Source: JBGSMF01 sp964651475
GTDB lineage: Bacteria > Chloroflexota > Anaerolineae > Fen-1058
DNA length: 64,000 nucleotides
NCBI GenBank assembly: GCA_964651475.1
Contig: CAZYXV010000009.1
Coordinates: 88,075-152,074, forward strand
Direction of reading: 5' to 3'
Below the pieces are notes generated by a model. It saw only the letters and a list, made by a program, of their open reading frames with translations, did not search any database and was not told the origin of the DNA. Made by a program: the position numbers and the translations under genes. Shown in pieces: positions 48,329 through 57,490 of this stretch (its first letter is position 1; every line of letters begins with the position of its first letter).

Positions 48329-51022
48329 TCAAGCAACCCGCCGGCGCAGCCACTTTTCAAGCTCGACGACCACATAACTGATCAAGCCCACGGCCAGAAT
48401 CAACCCCCAATCGCTCAGCCCGATAGGCGCGCTGGATAATAGACTGTTCATGAACGGCACGTATGTGAACAGCATTTGCAAGATAATCATAGCCGCAATG
48501 CCCACGACCACCCAGCGATTTGAAAACACGCCTAATTTGAACATGGATTGCGTCAGCGAGCGGCAATTGAACAAGTAAAATATCTCGATGACGACCACCG
48601 CGTTGACGGCGACGGTGCGCGCCTGCGCCGGCTCGACGCCCAGGCTCATTTCCAGCTCGTACAGGCCAAAAGCGCCCATCAAAATCAAAACGCCGACCAG
48701 CACAACACGCCACACCAGCTCTCGCGTCAGAATCGGCGCATCGGGCGCGCGCGGCAGGCGCAGCATGATGCCCGGCTCTTTGAGTTCGACCGCCAGCACC
48801 AGCCCCAACACGCCGGCAGTGACGGTATTGATCCATAAAATGTGAATGGGCAAAATGGGCAAGGCGATGCCGGCCAGGATGGCCAGCAGGATAATCAACC
48901 CCTCGCCCAGATTGGTGGGCAGCGTCCAGGCAATGATTTTGGTCAGATTGTCAAAGACGCCGCGCCCCTCTTCAACGGCAGCTTCAATCGTGGCAAAGTT
49001 GTCGTCGGTCAAAATCATGTCGGCGGCCTCTTTGGCCACGTCCGTGCCCGTGATGCCCATGGCAATGCCGATGTCGGATTGCTTGAGCGCCGGGCCATCG
49101 TTCACCCCGTCGCCCGTCATGGCCACAATGTTGCCCTGCGCCTGCAAGGCTTCAACCAAACGCAGTTTTTGTTCGGGCGACACGCGAGCAAAAACGGCCG
49201 TGTCGTCTACCGATTCGATGAGCTGTTGATCCGAAAGCTCGGACAAGTGCTTGCCCGTCAGCACGCACTCTTGGGGCGGCGCGTCATTGGAGCACGGCTG
49301 CGCCAGCCCAACCTGCACGGCAATCGCCGCCGCCGTCAGGGCGTGATCGCCCGTGATCATCTTGACCTTGACGCCGGCCTCCTGGCACACGCGCACGGCA
49401 TTGATGGCTTCCTGGCGCGGCGGGTCAATCATCCCTTGCAATCCAATAAAGGTCAGGCCAGCAGCGATACTTTCGTGCGTGACCGCCTGGGCATCATCAG
49501 CCAGTTTACCCCGAGCAAACGCCAGCACGCGCAAGCCCTTGTTTGCCATGGCCTCAACGTCGCGGTGAATGGCGTCGGCGTCCATCGGCGCGTCGAGCGC
49601 GGCGGCGCATCTGTCCAAAATCGCCTCAACCGCGCCTTTGACGTACACAACTTGTTCGCCGGCGGGCGTCGCGTGCAGCGTGGCCATGTATTGATATTTG
49701 GAATCGAACGGAATCGCGTCCAGGCGCGGCCATTGCCTGGATAGCTCGTCGCCATTCATGCCCGCTTTGCGCGCCGCCACGATCAATGCCACTTCGGTCG
49801 GGTCGCCCTGCGCCTGCCACTGCCCGTCCTTTTCAACCAGCGCACTGTCGTTGCACAACAGCCCGGCCTGCAAGCACTCGCGCAATCCATCGGCAAGCTG
49901 CGCCGGCTGGGCCTGCTCGAGAATTTGCCCCGCCGGGTCGTAGCCAACGCCGGAGACCGAATAGCTTTTCGTCCCAACGACGATCCGCTGCACCATCATC
50001 TGGTTTTGCGTCAGCGTGCCGGTCTTGTCAGAGCAAATCACTGTGACGCTGCCCAGCGTTTCGACGGCGGGCAGTTTGCGGATGATGGCGCGCCGCCGCG
50101 CCATGCGCGAGACGCCAATCGCCAGCGTGACGGTGAGCGCGGCGGGCAAGCCTTCGGGAATCATGGCCACCGCCAGCGCCACCGCCGCCGTAAACGTTTC
50201 GATTGGCGATTGCCCGCGCAGGACGCCGATGCCAAACGTGACCGCCGCCAACGCCAAAATAGCATAGAGAATGAGACGGCTAAACTGCGCCATTTTGCGC
50301 GTGAGCGGCGTTTCCAAATCATGCGCTTCGGAAATCAGGGTCGAGATGCGCCCCACCTCGGTATTGTCGCCGATGGCGGTGACGATGCCAGCGCCCTGCC
50401 CAAACGTGACCAGCGTGGAAGCATAGGCCATGTTGCGGCAGTCGGCCAGCGCCGTATCAGGCGGCAATTCCACGTCCACCGCTTTTTGAATCGGCAGCGA
50501 TTCGCCGGTGAGCGCGGCTTCGGCGATCTGCAAATCGCGCGCGCGCAGCAGGCGCAAATCGGCCGGCACCTTGCTGCCGGCCTGGAGCTGCACAATGTCG
50601 CCGGGCGTCAGTTCCGCCGCCGAGACGCGCAGCGTTTGGCCCGCGCGAATCACCGTCGCTTCCGTCGTCATGGCTTGCGCCAGAGCCTCGATAGCTTTTT
50701 CGGCCTTGGCTTCCTGCACATAGCCGATGACGGCATTGATGAGCACGACGGCGAAAATGATGGCGGCGTCTACGGGGTCTTTGATGAGCGCCGTGATGAC
50801 GCCCGATGCAATGAGGATATAGAGCAGGGGATTGTTGAATTGCAGCAGAAAGCGCACGAGTGGACTCTTGCCCTTTTGGGGCGTGAGCTGGTTGGGGCCA
50901 AAATGCTCCTGGCGGCGCTTGACCTGAAAAATGTCCAGCCCTTTTTCCGGGTCGCTTTCAAACAGTTCCAAGACCTCGCTTGCCGGGAGGTGATGCCAGT
51001 GTTTGCCGAGTAAGGTTTGCAT
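48329..51022 (-). CDS. P-type cation-transporting ATPase (P2-like)
   Basis: An 897-residue membrane pump. Landmarks: actuator TGES at 172-175, IPEGLPA in helix 4 (289-292, the calcium/sodium-type motif), phosphorylation site CSDKTGTLT with Asp332, and TGDGVNDGPALK in the hinge. The N-terminal cation-ATPase domain and ten membrane helices are present. PEGLPA places it with the Ca2+/Mn2+ and Na+/K+-type P2 pumps; the exact ion is uncertain. I start at ATG 51022; the upstream ATG at 51091 adds a poor extension. It is 104 bases downstream of the protease gene. Confidence 0.92.
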   Translation of the reverse strand: MQTLLGKHWHHLPASEVLELFESDPEKGLDIFQVKRRQEHFGPNQLTPQKGKSPLVRFLLQFNNPLLYILIASGVITALIKDPVDAAIIFAVVLINAVIGYVQEAKAEKAIEALAQAMTTEATVIRAGQTLRVSAAELTPGDIVQLQAGSKVPADLRLLRARDLQIAEAALTGESLPIQKAVDVELPPDTALADCRNMAYASTLVTFGQGAGIVTAIGDNTEVGRISTLISEAHDLETPLTRKMAQFSRLILYAILALAAVTFGIGVLRGQSPIETFTAAVALAVAMIPEGLPAALTVTLAIGVSRMARRRAIIRKLPAVETLGSVTVICSDKTGTLTQNQMMVQRIVVGTKSYSVSGVGYDPAGQILEQAQPAQLADGLRECLQAGLLCNDSALVEKDGQWQAQGDPTEVALIVAARKAGMNGDELSRQWPRLDAIPFDSKYQYMATLHATPAGEQVVYVKGAVEAILDRCAAALDAPMDADAIHRDVEAMANKGLRVLAFARGKLADDAQAVTHESIAAGLTFIGLQGMIDPPRQEAINAVRVCQEAGVKVKMITGDHALTAAAIAVQVGLAQPCSNDAPPQECVLTGKHLSELSDQQLIESVDDTAVFARVSPEQKLRLVEALQAQGNIVAMTGDGVNDGPALKQSDIGIAMGITGTDVAKEAADMILTDDNFATIEAAVEEGRGVFDNLTKIIAWTLPTNLGEGLIILLAILAGIALPILPIHILWINTVTAGVLGLVLAVELKEPGIMLRLPRAPDAPILTRELVWRVVLVGVLILMGAFGLYELEMSLGVEPAQARTVAVNAVVVIEIFYLFNCRSLTQSMFKLGVFSNRWVVVGIAAMIILQMLFTYVPFMNSLLSSAPIGLSDWGLILAVGLISYVVVELEKWLRRRVA

Positions 51023-51125
51023 TGTTCTTGTTCCTTTTTTCTCCTCGCCAGTTGGCGCAATGCCAAGACCATCAAAATCGGCAAGAATCAAGCCGCTGGA
51101 CCAGAGACTTGTTCGCGGTTGATGT

Positions 51126-52211
51126 CTACGAACGCTTGGGGCGCAGCGCGGCTTGAATCATCATAAACTCGCCCACGTTATCCGCCGTGACCAGCCCCAC
51201 CAGTTGCCCCGCGTGCGTGACGGGCAGCGTGTGGCAGCCGCAGCTTTGCAACCGGGCAAATGCCATTTCCAGCATGTCGAATGCATCCACCACCTCAAAG
51301 TCGCGCTGCATCACGTCTGCAACACGCGCCGCCGTGTTTTGCTGCGACAGCGCCTTGAGCAAATCGCCTCGCGTCAAGATGCCCAGCACACGTCCATTAT
51401 CTACCACAGGAAAGTCTTGCTGTGAACCGGCCAGAATGAGTTCAACAGCGCGCGCCAGGGAATCACCAGCCGCCAGCGTGCGAAAATCCGTCAGCATCGC
51501 CCGGCGAACCGGGATGCCGCCCAGGGCTGATTTCATTTGCACCATGCTGGCCTCTTGCGCCGCGCCAATCCACACAAACAACGCCGTAAAGATCAACAGC
51601 GGATTGCTGAGCAGCCCCACAAAGCCGAACAGGAATGCAAGGCCTTGCCCAATGTTGGCGGCCACCTGAGTGGCCTGCGTGTATTCCATCCGCATTGCCA
51701 GCAACGCGCGCAGCACGCGCCCGCCATCCATTGGAAAAGCCGGGATCATGTTGAATCCCACCAGCAACACATTGACCATCATCAGCCGCTCAATGAACGA
51801 GCCTCTGACAACACCAAGTTGGCTCAATGGCTCCAATGCAGCCGTTACGCTCAACCAGGCAAACAAGACAATGGCGATCACCACATTGACCGCCGGGCCG
51901 GCTAATGCTACCCACAATTCCTGGATGGGCTTGTCGGGCATACGTTCCAGCCGCGCCACACCGCCGATGGGCAACAGAGTTATGTCACGGGTACGGATAC
52001 TGTACTTGCGCGCCGTGAGCGCGTGCCCGAATTCGTGCAGCACCACGCAGCCAAACAGCGCCAGGATAAAGCCTACCCCGCCCAGCGCCATCGCCAGGCT
52101 TTGTTCTTCGACCCAATAACTAAACGCAATCCAGCCGATGAGCAGAAAAAACGTGGTGTGCACGTATACGCCGATGCCGGCAAACTCGCCAATCTTCCAC
52201 GACCATTTCAT
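51126..52211 (-). CDS. Site-2 protease family (M50) protein with two CBS domains
   Basis: A 361-residue intramembrane metalloprotease. HEFGH (His59, Glu60, His63) and the third ligand in MIPAFPMDGGRVLRALLA are intact, in the middle of six or so membrane helices. The last 130 residues form two CBS domains, which usually bind adenine nucleotides and may switch the protease. Similar proteins in Firmicutes are SpoIVFB-like. It may share a transcript with the pyrimidine-dimer glycosylase four bases upstream. Confidence 0.92.
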   Translation of the reverse strand: MKWSWKIGEFAGIGVYVHTTFFLLIGWIAFSYWVEEQSLAMALGGVGFILALFGCVVLHEFGHALTARKYSIRTRDITLLPIGGVARLERMPDKPIQELWVALAGPAVNVVIAIVLFAWLSVTAALEPLSQLGVVRGSFIERLMMVNVLLVGFNMIPAFPMDGGRVLRALLAMRMEYTQATQVAANIGQGLAFLFGFVGLLSNPLLIFTALFVWIGAAQEASMVQMKSALGGIPVRRAMLTDFRTLAAGDSLARAVELILAGSQQDFPVVDNGRVLGILTRGDLLKALSQQNTAARVADVMQRDFEVVDAFDMLEMAFARLQSCGCHTLPVTHAGQLVGLVTADNVGEFMMIQAALRPKRS

Positions 52212-52214
52212 TGT

Positions 52215-52673
52215 TCAACCTCCAAAATTTGTCGTCAATGGTTTAACCACTTTTTCCCACGCTTCGATCCTTCCTTCTATCACTTTGAAAATCGGGTTCG
52301 GAAGTGGTATCACTATCCTGTCCACTTGCTCATATCGCTCAACGTCGCGTGTCTTGAGTTTTGCTTTGAGATGGCCTAACTCATATTCAAGTTGCCCGTT
52401 CGTCACCGTAATTTTCAACTCTGAAAAGCGTGGCCCAATTTTCCCTCGGTTGAAAGCAAAGCCGCGGCTGGTTGCTTCTTCCCATACGGCTAATAGATAA
52501 CTATCCAAGACGGCAATAGGTTCAGCGTGCGCTTTGAAGCGTTCCAACTGCGGGTGATTTTTGTAGCCCTTGGTTTCGCCTTTGAGAACCTTGCGGGCCA
52601 GCAGCCCCTCACGCCAACACGCCACCAAACCTTTGGCGTCGAGGTAACAGGGATGTAATGACCACAGACGCAT
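52215..52673 (-). CDS. Pyrimidine-dimer DNA glycosylase (T4 endonuclease V-like)
   Basis: A 152-residue protein starting MRLWSLHPCYLDAKGLVACW and going on to KGYKNHPQLERF, the signature of the Pyr_excise family. These enzymes remove UV-made pyrimidine dimers, using the N-terminal amine for the lyase step. The catalytic Glu of T4 endonuclease V may correspond to Glu within the REGLL segment. ATG 52673 is the start because the N-terminus must be near the active site; a start at 52691 would add six residues. Confidence 0.85.
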   Translation of the reverse strand: MRLWSLHPCYLDAKGLVACWREGLLARKVLKGETKGYKNHPQLERFKAHAEPIAVLDSYLLAVWEEATSRGFAFNRGKIGPRFSELKITVTNGQLEYELGHLKAKLKTRDVERYEQVDRIVIPLPNPIFKVIEGRIEAWEKVVKPLTTNFGG

Positions 52674-52876
52674 AGGCTCAACCCCGACCAACCTTACCCG
52701 GCTTGCCTGTTATTGGTTATGGCCGCGTAGTTACAATCCCATCACAAAGAGAAAAAGGCTACCCATAGGATCCCATCCAATAATACCGTTTGGATGCAAA
52801 AGCACACGCTTCCGACTAGAGCTATTCGATGAGCCCACAAGGGTTGGCGCGGCTGGACGTGCATCAAGGCAAAGAT

Positions 52877-53206
52877 TCAGGTTGATCGCTTTCCGTACCA
52901 GAATCGCTTCCAATCGCCGCCGCTGGTTTGCAGGGCCGCGAATGTATAGAGCGCGCCGGCCCAAAAGCCCAACACCATCATCAAGACGATCCAGGTGATT
53001 GAGGGCAGTAGCGCCTTTTCACGGAAAGCGATCCAGCAGGAAAACAGAGCAAAGCCAACGTACAGATCTACCAATGAGACAATCCCCCAGGGCATGGCCA
53101 GCAGTTTTGCCCCTTCGGCGGAAAAATCTCCAACGGTGAATCCATAGATCAAAACAGCGGTCATAGCCAGCAAGCCAATCAGGGCGATACTTTTGGCAAT
53201 CGTCAT
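52877..53206 (-). CDS. DUF1475-family membrane protein
   Basis: A 109-residue protein with three membrane helices: AKSIALIGLLAMTAVLIYG, VDLYVGFALFSCWIAF and SITWIVLMMVLGFWAGALYTF. The conserved DLYVGF...WI.FRE pattern is that of DUF1475. Role unknown. I start at ATG 53206 (MTIAKSIA); the longer reading begins inside the DUF1295 gene. It follows that gene closely. Confidence 0.75.
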   Translation of the reverse strand: MTIAKSIALIGLLAMTAVLIYGFTVGDFSAEGAKLLAMPWGIVSLVDLYVGFALFSCWIAFREKALLPSITWIVLMMVLGFWAGALYTFAALQTSGGDWKRFWYGKRST

Positions 53207-53225
53207 TTGTCTTTCATCCTTGAGA

Positions 53226-54005
53226 TTATTTCTTGCGCGGAAACCAGGGAATAAACTCGCTGGTCGTTTCGACATACTCTTTGTAGCCCGGTCTCTCTTC
53301 CTTCAAGCTTTTTTCGAGCAGCGTCACGCCCGATACACGCGTCAGCAAGGTCGTCATGAGGATCGGACTAAAAATCGTCCACCAGCCGCCGGCCGCCAGC
53401 GCAATGAGATAATACGCCCACCATTGTGTTGCATCGCCAAAGTAATTGGGATGGCGCGTGTAGCGCCAGACACCGCTATTCAAGACCTTACCTTTGTTGG
53501 CCGGGTTGGCCTTGAAGCGCGTCAACTGCCAATCACCCGCGGCTTCAAAGAAAAATCCGATCAGCCAGATTGCCATTGCAAAATAGTCGAGCCAGGTAAG
53601 GTGAGCCGGCTGGGCGCCCCATTGCGCAGCCGGCAAGGGTGCAGCAACAATCCACAGGATGACGCCTTGCATAAGAAAAACTTTAAAGAAACTGCGCCAC
53701 CACCAGGCCGGGCCGGCTTCTTTGCGCCACACTTGATAGCGAAAATCCTCCTCCTTGCCCCAATTGCGCGTCAGAATGTGGAGCGACAAACGCAGCCCCC
53801 AAATCGTCACGAGGACGCAGAGCAACGCCTTGCGCCCCACAAAACCTTCCGGCGTGAGCGCGAATGCCATCCAGGCGACGATGACAAAGCCAGTGCCCCA
53901 AAAGATATCTACGATGCTCGAATTTTTCAGCGCCAGGCTGAGCAGCCAGAGCAGGGTCATCAATCCAAGAATGACACCGCCCAACGTAAGATAGATAAAG
54001 TCCAT
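53226..54005 (-). CDS. DUF1295-family membrane protein (steroid 5-alpha-reductase-like)
   Basis: A 259-residue membrane protein. The signature segment is SGVWRYTRHPNYFGDATQWWAYYLI, which occurs in DUF1295 and in the C-terminal part of 5-alpha reductases and isoprenylcysteine methyltransferase relatives. Residues NWGKEEDFRYQVWRKE form the usual loop. The substrate is unknown; a lipid is likely. AGGAGAGGA precedes the ATG. Confidence 0.82.
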   Translation of the reverse strand: MDFIYLTLGGVILGLMTLLWLLSLALKNSSIVDIFWGTGFVIVAWMAFALTPEGFVGRKALLCVLVTIWGLRLSLHILTRNWGKEEDFRYQVWRKEAGPAWWWRSFFKVFLMQGVILWIVAAPLPAAQWGAQPAHLTWLDYFAMAIWLIGFFFEAAGDWQLTRFKANPANKGKVLNSGVWRYTRHPNYFGDATQWWAYYLIALAAGGWWTIFSPILMTTLLTRVSGVTLLEKSLKEERPGYKEYVETTSEFIPWFPRKK

Positions 54006-54022
54006 ATTCCTCTCCTAGAATA

Positions 54023-54859
54023 TTATTCTGCGCCGACCGCCGCAAATCCCACGGCGCCTGGGCCAATGTGAACGCCGATGACCGGCGTAATATCTTCGAC
54101 CAGGACATTGTCCTGGGGGAGCAGATGCGCCGCCCTGGTGCGCAATTCAGCGACACGGTCGGGCGCGTGGGTGTGAACGATGGCGAGCCGCTCCAGCGGT
54201 CCAATAGCGGCCAGCATCTCGATCAAACGCTGTGTAGCGCGTTCACGCGTGCGCACCCGCTCGGTGCCGGGTTTGCCATTGTGCATGGTCAAAATGGGTT
54301 TGATCTGCAACAGCGTGGCCAGGCCAGCTATGTAGCGGTTCATTCGCCCGCTGCGTTTCAGAAACTCGAGCGTATCGAGGGCGGCAAAGACGTGTGAATG
54401 CTTGATCTGCTTGTTGAGAGCGGCAAAGATGTCAGCCGTCGAGCAGCCCGCCGCCGCCATTTTCGCCGCCGTCTCAACCAGGAACCCCGTTCCAAGGCTC
54501 AACTGCTGCGAATCAAACACCGTGACCAGCGTCGAGGTGGTTTCTTGCGCCGCAACGCGCGCCACATCCACAGTGGCGCTCAGCGCAACCGAGATGTGGA
54601 TAGACATGACCTCGGTTGCGCCTTCGTCGGCAAAAGCGTCATACATGGCGCGGAATTTTTGCGGCGATGGCGCCGCCGTGGTGGGATGCTCTGGGAAGGT
54701 TGGCAGTTTTTGGTAAAATTCTTGGCGTGTGATGTCAATGCCATCGAGAAAGCCTTGCCGGCCCACGTTGATATAGAGCGGTATGACGCCAATGCCATAC
54801 CGGGCAATCGTCTCGGCGGGCAAATCACAGGTGCTATCGGTGACAATCCGAACTGACAT
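54023..54859 (-). CDS. DegV-family fatty-acid-binding protein
   Basis: A 278-residue two-domain protein. It starts RIVTDSTCDLP and continues with FPEHPTTAAPSPQ, HISVALSATVDVA and the KRSGRMNR loop. In Firmicutes, DegV/FakB proteins hold a fatty acid for the kinase FakA; no fakA is adjacent. It precedes DUF1295 by 17 bases on the same strand. Confidence 0.9.
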   Translation of the reverse strand: MSVRIVTDSTCDLPAETIARYGIGVIPLYINVGRQGFLDGIDITRQEFYQKLPTFPEHPTTAAPSPQKFRAMYDAFADEGATEVMSIHISVALSATVDVARVAAQETTSTLVTVFDSQQLSLGTGFLVETAAKMAAAGCSTADIFAALNKQIKHSHVFAALDTLEFLKRSGRMNRYIAGLATLLQIKPILTMHNGKPGTERVRTRERATQRLIEMLAAIGPLERLAIVHTHAPDRVAELRTRAAHLLPQDNVLVEDITPVIGVHIGPGAVGFAAVGAE

Positions 54860-54870
54860 GGCATACTCCG

Positions 54871-55212
54871 CTAGATGACGAGAATGGCGCCAAGCACAAT
54901 TTCGATGACCAGGCTGATGATGTTCGACTGTGCATATGATTTATCGAACACGATCGAAAACGCGCGCGCCACGGCAATAGCCAGATAGCCAATGCCGAGC
55001 ATTTGATAAGCCGTTGCGCCCAGAAAAAACGGGGCAACGCCCAGCGCAATAAACAATCCACCAAAAATCGCCCGAATTTCCGAAATACCGCGCGCGCCGT
55101 TGGCGTTCAGGCCGACAAAGCTAAAAGTAGCTGATGGTTTTACAAAAGCCAGCAGCCCGGTGGCAACGGTTGCCAGGGCAGCAATCATTTTTAACGCCGT
55201 TCCAATGTTCAT
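54871..55212 (-). CDS. DUF4345-like small membrane protein
   Basis: A 113-residue protein with four membrane segments and a central RGISEIRAIFGGLFIALGV pattern typical of DUF4345. No function is known. The ATG at 55212 follows a GGGGGG ribosome site; a start at 55227 would add five residues. Confidence 0.75.
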   Translation of the reverse strand: MNIGTALKMIAALATVATGLLAFVKPSATFSFVGLNANGARGISEIRAIFGGLFIALGVAPFFLGATAYQMLGIGYLAIAVARAFSIVFDKSYAQSNIISLVIEIVLGAILVI

Positions 55213-55235
55213 AGCCCCCCGCATCACGAATTCAT

Positions 55236-55328
55236 TTGGGTGTGTTTCATTTCACTTGAAACAGTGTGTTCACCCTTGCGAAGGTTCGCAACCTTCGCAA
55301 GGGCGCAACTCGTTTGAAATACACCCAA
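55236..55328. repeat. Nested inverted repeat, possible miniature mobile element
   Basis: An outer 14-base arm (TTGGGTGTGTTTCA at 55236-55249) matches its complement at 55315-55328 with one mismatch. Inside is a perfect 14-bp palindrome with a three-base loop (55273-55303; arm CCCTTGCGAAGGTT). The 93-base unit lies between two genes and could be a MITE-like or REP-like element. A terminator role for the inner hairpin is less likely because no T run follows. Confidence 0.6.
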
Positions 55329-55365
55329 TTCATTTGATCCAACAGGCGTCTCTCTATCCACCGCT

Positions 55366-56139
55366 TTACGCCGCCTGCCCCAATCCCTGCCGGGGCCGGC
55401 GCAGAAACAATGCTGCCGCCAGAGTCAGCGCCACCAACCCAAAAGTGATCCAGGTTGGAATGGCCACAACGGCGACCGCCGCATGTTTGACCGCGATCCC
55501 GGCCAGCGCCCACAGAATAACCAGCGTGTAGGCTATATCACGCCTGGTGAAATTCATCAGTGCCGCAATCACCAGCACGGCTGCCAGCACAATCATCATC
55601 CAGATTTCCGGGGCAATCCCAAACCCGTCCCATTTTAGATAATCGAGCAGCGAGGTGATGTTGGCAACGGTTGCAACCGTAATCCAGCCCAGATAAACGC
55701 TTAAAGTCAGGCGGGTTGTCCAGGTCTCGGCGGCTGGAACAGCCATGCGGCCGATGCCCAGGCGCAGGTACGTAACAATGAGTGTGGCGAGCAAGACCAG
55801 CATAGCGATCAACGTCAGCGGGAATTGCTCGTAATGCCACAGGAAAATCCAGGCGCTATTAGCCAATCCTCCCAGCCCAATCCACCAGCCGCTGGCGCGC
55901 AAGCGCGGATTCTCGCGTTGAGAGGGCAGCGCCTGAAAGATTGCAAAGGCAATCAGCCCCAGGTAAATCAGCCCCCAGATGGAAAACACGTAACCCGCCG
56001 GCACGAAATATACCTGGAAGCGGTCAGAGATTTGCCCGGTGTTCAACCCATTGATGGGCAAGGCGTTTGCCAAACCATTAATCACAATGGTGGCCATAAT
56101 CGTCAAGACCACAAAAGTTTGTCGTAGCACGTCTTTCAT
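55366..56139 (-). CDS. TspO/MBR-related tryptophan-rich membrane protein
   Basis: A 257-residue protein with about eight membrane helices. The segment PAGYVFSIWGLIYLGLIAFAIFQ followed by WIFLWHYEQFPLTL is that of bacterial TspO-like tryptophan-rich proteins. It is longer than classical TspO (about 160), with three extra helices at the C-terminus, as in many actinobacterial and Chloroflexota members. Ligands may be tetrapyrroles or lipids; not established for this longer form. Confidence 0.75.
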   Translation of the reverse strand: MKDVLRQTFVVLTIMATIVINGLANALPINGLNTGQISDRFQVYFVPAGYVFSIWGLIYLGLIAFAIFQALPSQRENPRLRASGWWIGLGGLANSAWIFLWHYEQFPLTLIAMLVLLATLIVTYLRLGIGRMAVPAAETWTTRLTLSVYLGWITVATVANITSLLDYLKWDGFGIAPEIWMMIVLAAVLVIAALMNFTRRDIAYTLVILWALAGIAVKHAAVAVVAIPTWITFGLVALTLAAALFLRRPRQGLGQAA

Positions 56140-56216
56140 CACAACCCCCTATACGCGATTTGCGCAGTAATTATAACCTCTCGTTCAGAACGACTTTTTC
56201 CCGACCCAATAAACCA

Positions 56217-57209
56217 TCAGGCGGCCGCCCCAATCAATTCATTTCTCCGGCGGCGATACTCGATAATGGGGCTATCGCCCTGAATCAACCTTTCGCCTAT
56301 CTTTAGATCAGAGCGTTTAGGCTGCTGCGTAATCACCACCCGCCGATCTTGGCGCTCGATGATAAAGCTACCCCCCAAGCTAAACAGGTCGAACAACTGG
56401 CGCAATACTGGTACACGAACCATCCTTTGATAGTTGCGGATGTACATCAGGGTATTCTCGTCGTCAATCGGGACAAACGCCAGCACGATCCGCATATCAT
56501 CGCTGATCCAGTTGTGCCACAGGTTAGGAAAGAGAAATTGAACAGAGGGGTGGCGCGTCGGATCGGGCAGCTCGCTGGGCTTGAGTGGTGTTTGCCCGGC
56601 ATCCACCTGGTTACTGACCCACACATTGACCAACTCACAGCCATCAGCCCGGCGCTCCAGGCGGGTCAGTGGCCCATTGATCAATGTGCGGTTGCCGCGG
56701 CCAATGGTGTTGTAATGGATAAAGGGCAAATGCACAGCATCAAGCTGATTCTCAATCGCGCGCGAATAGTGAGTGGCCCAATGATCGCGCAGTGTCATCC
56801 ACGAAAACGCCTCGTGGTCTACTGCGTCAAAGAACGGCAGCGCGGGCAAATCTGGGCGCGGCTGACCCCACCAGATATAGACAAAGTCGTTGGCCTCGCG
56901 CACCGGATACACATTCTTGACCTGAAAAGCCTTGGGCACTGGCGCATCTTTGCCGTTGGCCGGGATGACGGCGCAGCGCCCCGAAACATCATATTCAAAG
57001 CCGTGGAACGGGCATTGCACATTGTCGTGAATCACCTTGCCCGCGCTGAGCGCCGCACCGCGATGCGGGCACAGATCGGCCATGCAGGCCAGCTCGCCAC
57101 GCGAGTTGCGCCACAGCACCAGCTTTTCACCCAAGCGGGTCACGCCCACCACCTGACCCGTCTTTACTTCATTCGACTCTAGTATTGCGTACCATTGATT
57201 GCGAATCAT
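56217..57209 (-). CDS. Rieske-type ring-hydroxylating oxygenase, alpha subunit
   Basis: A 330-residue protein. The Rieske 2Fe-2S site is CPHRGAALSAGKV (Cys47, His49) and CPFHG (Cys66, His69), with 16 residues between. The mononuclear iron site is ENQLDAVHLPFIH with Asp157, His160 and His165. These are the full set for an oxygenase that activates O2 for hydroxylation or demethylation. The substrate is unknown; no reductase or ferredoxin gene is next to it. Confidence 0.9.
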   Translation of the reverse strand: MIRNQWYAILESNEVKTGQVVGVTRLGEKLVLWRNSRGELACMADLCPHRGAALSAGKVIHDNVQCPFHGFEYDVSGRCAVIPANGKDAPVPKAFQVKNVYPVREANDFVYIWWGQPRPDLPALPFFDAVDHEAFSWMTLRDHWATHYSRAIENQLDAVHLPFIHYNTIGRGNRTLINGPLTRLERRADGCELVNVWVSNQVDAGQTPLKPSELPDPTRHPSVQFLFPNLWHNWISDDMRIVLAFVPIDDENTLMYIRNYQRMVRVPVLRQLFDLFSLGGSFIIERQDRRVVITQQPKRSDLKIGERLIQGDSPIIEYRRRRNELIGAAA

Positions 57210-57490
57210 TTTGCCTCCACCCTGTTTGCATTTTGTTCACCCTTCACCCGGCGGGCCACCCCAACGCCGTGAGCCGTGTCCACACCGTCGGCCGGGGCAG
57301 CTTCCAGTAATAAAGATTGTACTGGATTACGATTGTACTGCACATTCGCCTTTTTTGGCGGTCTGAACCTAAACAACTAAAATCGTCGGCGGATCAGCCC
57401 ATACACTTTGCGCCGCCGGGATAGCAAAGCAAGAGCCATTGGACAAACCAATGCTCTGGGCGGCAGATCCATTGTCAATGCGTCAAGGCC

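Noticed and set aside
48842..49744. 300-codon plus-strand frame over the P-type ATPase
   Set aside because: Antisense shadow; no domain and poor start context.
49925..51013. 362-codon plus-strand frame over the P-type ATPase
   Set aside because: Arg/His-rich antisense shadow of a well-supported gene.
52731..52964. 77-codon minus-strand frame upstream of the pyrimidine-dimer glycosylase
   Set aside because: Overlaps the DUF1475 gene in another frame and has no ribosome site or similarity that I recognise.
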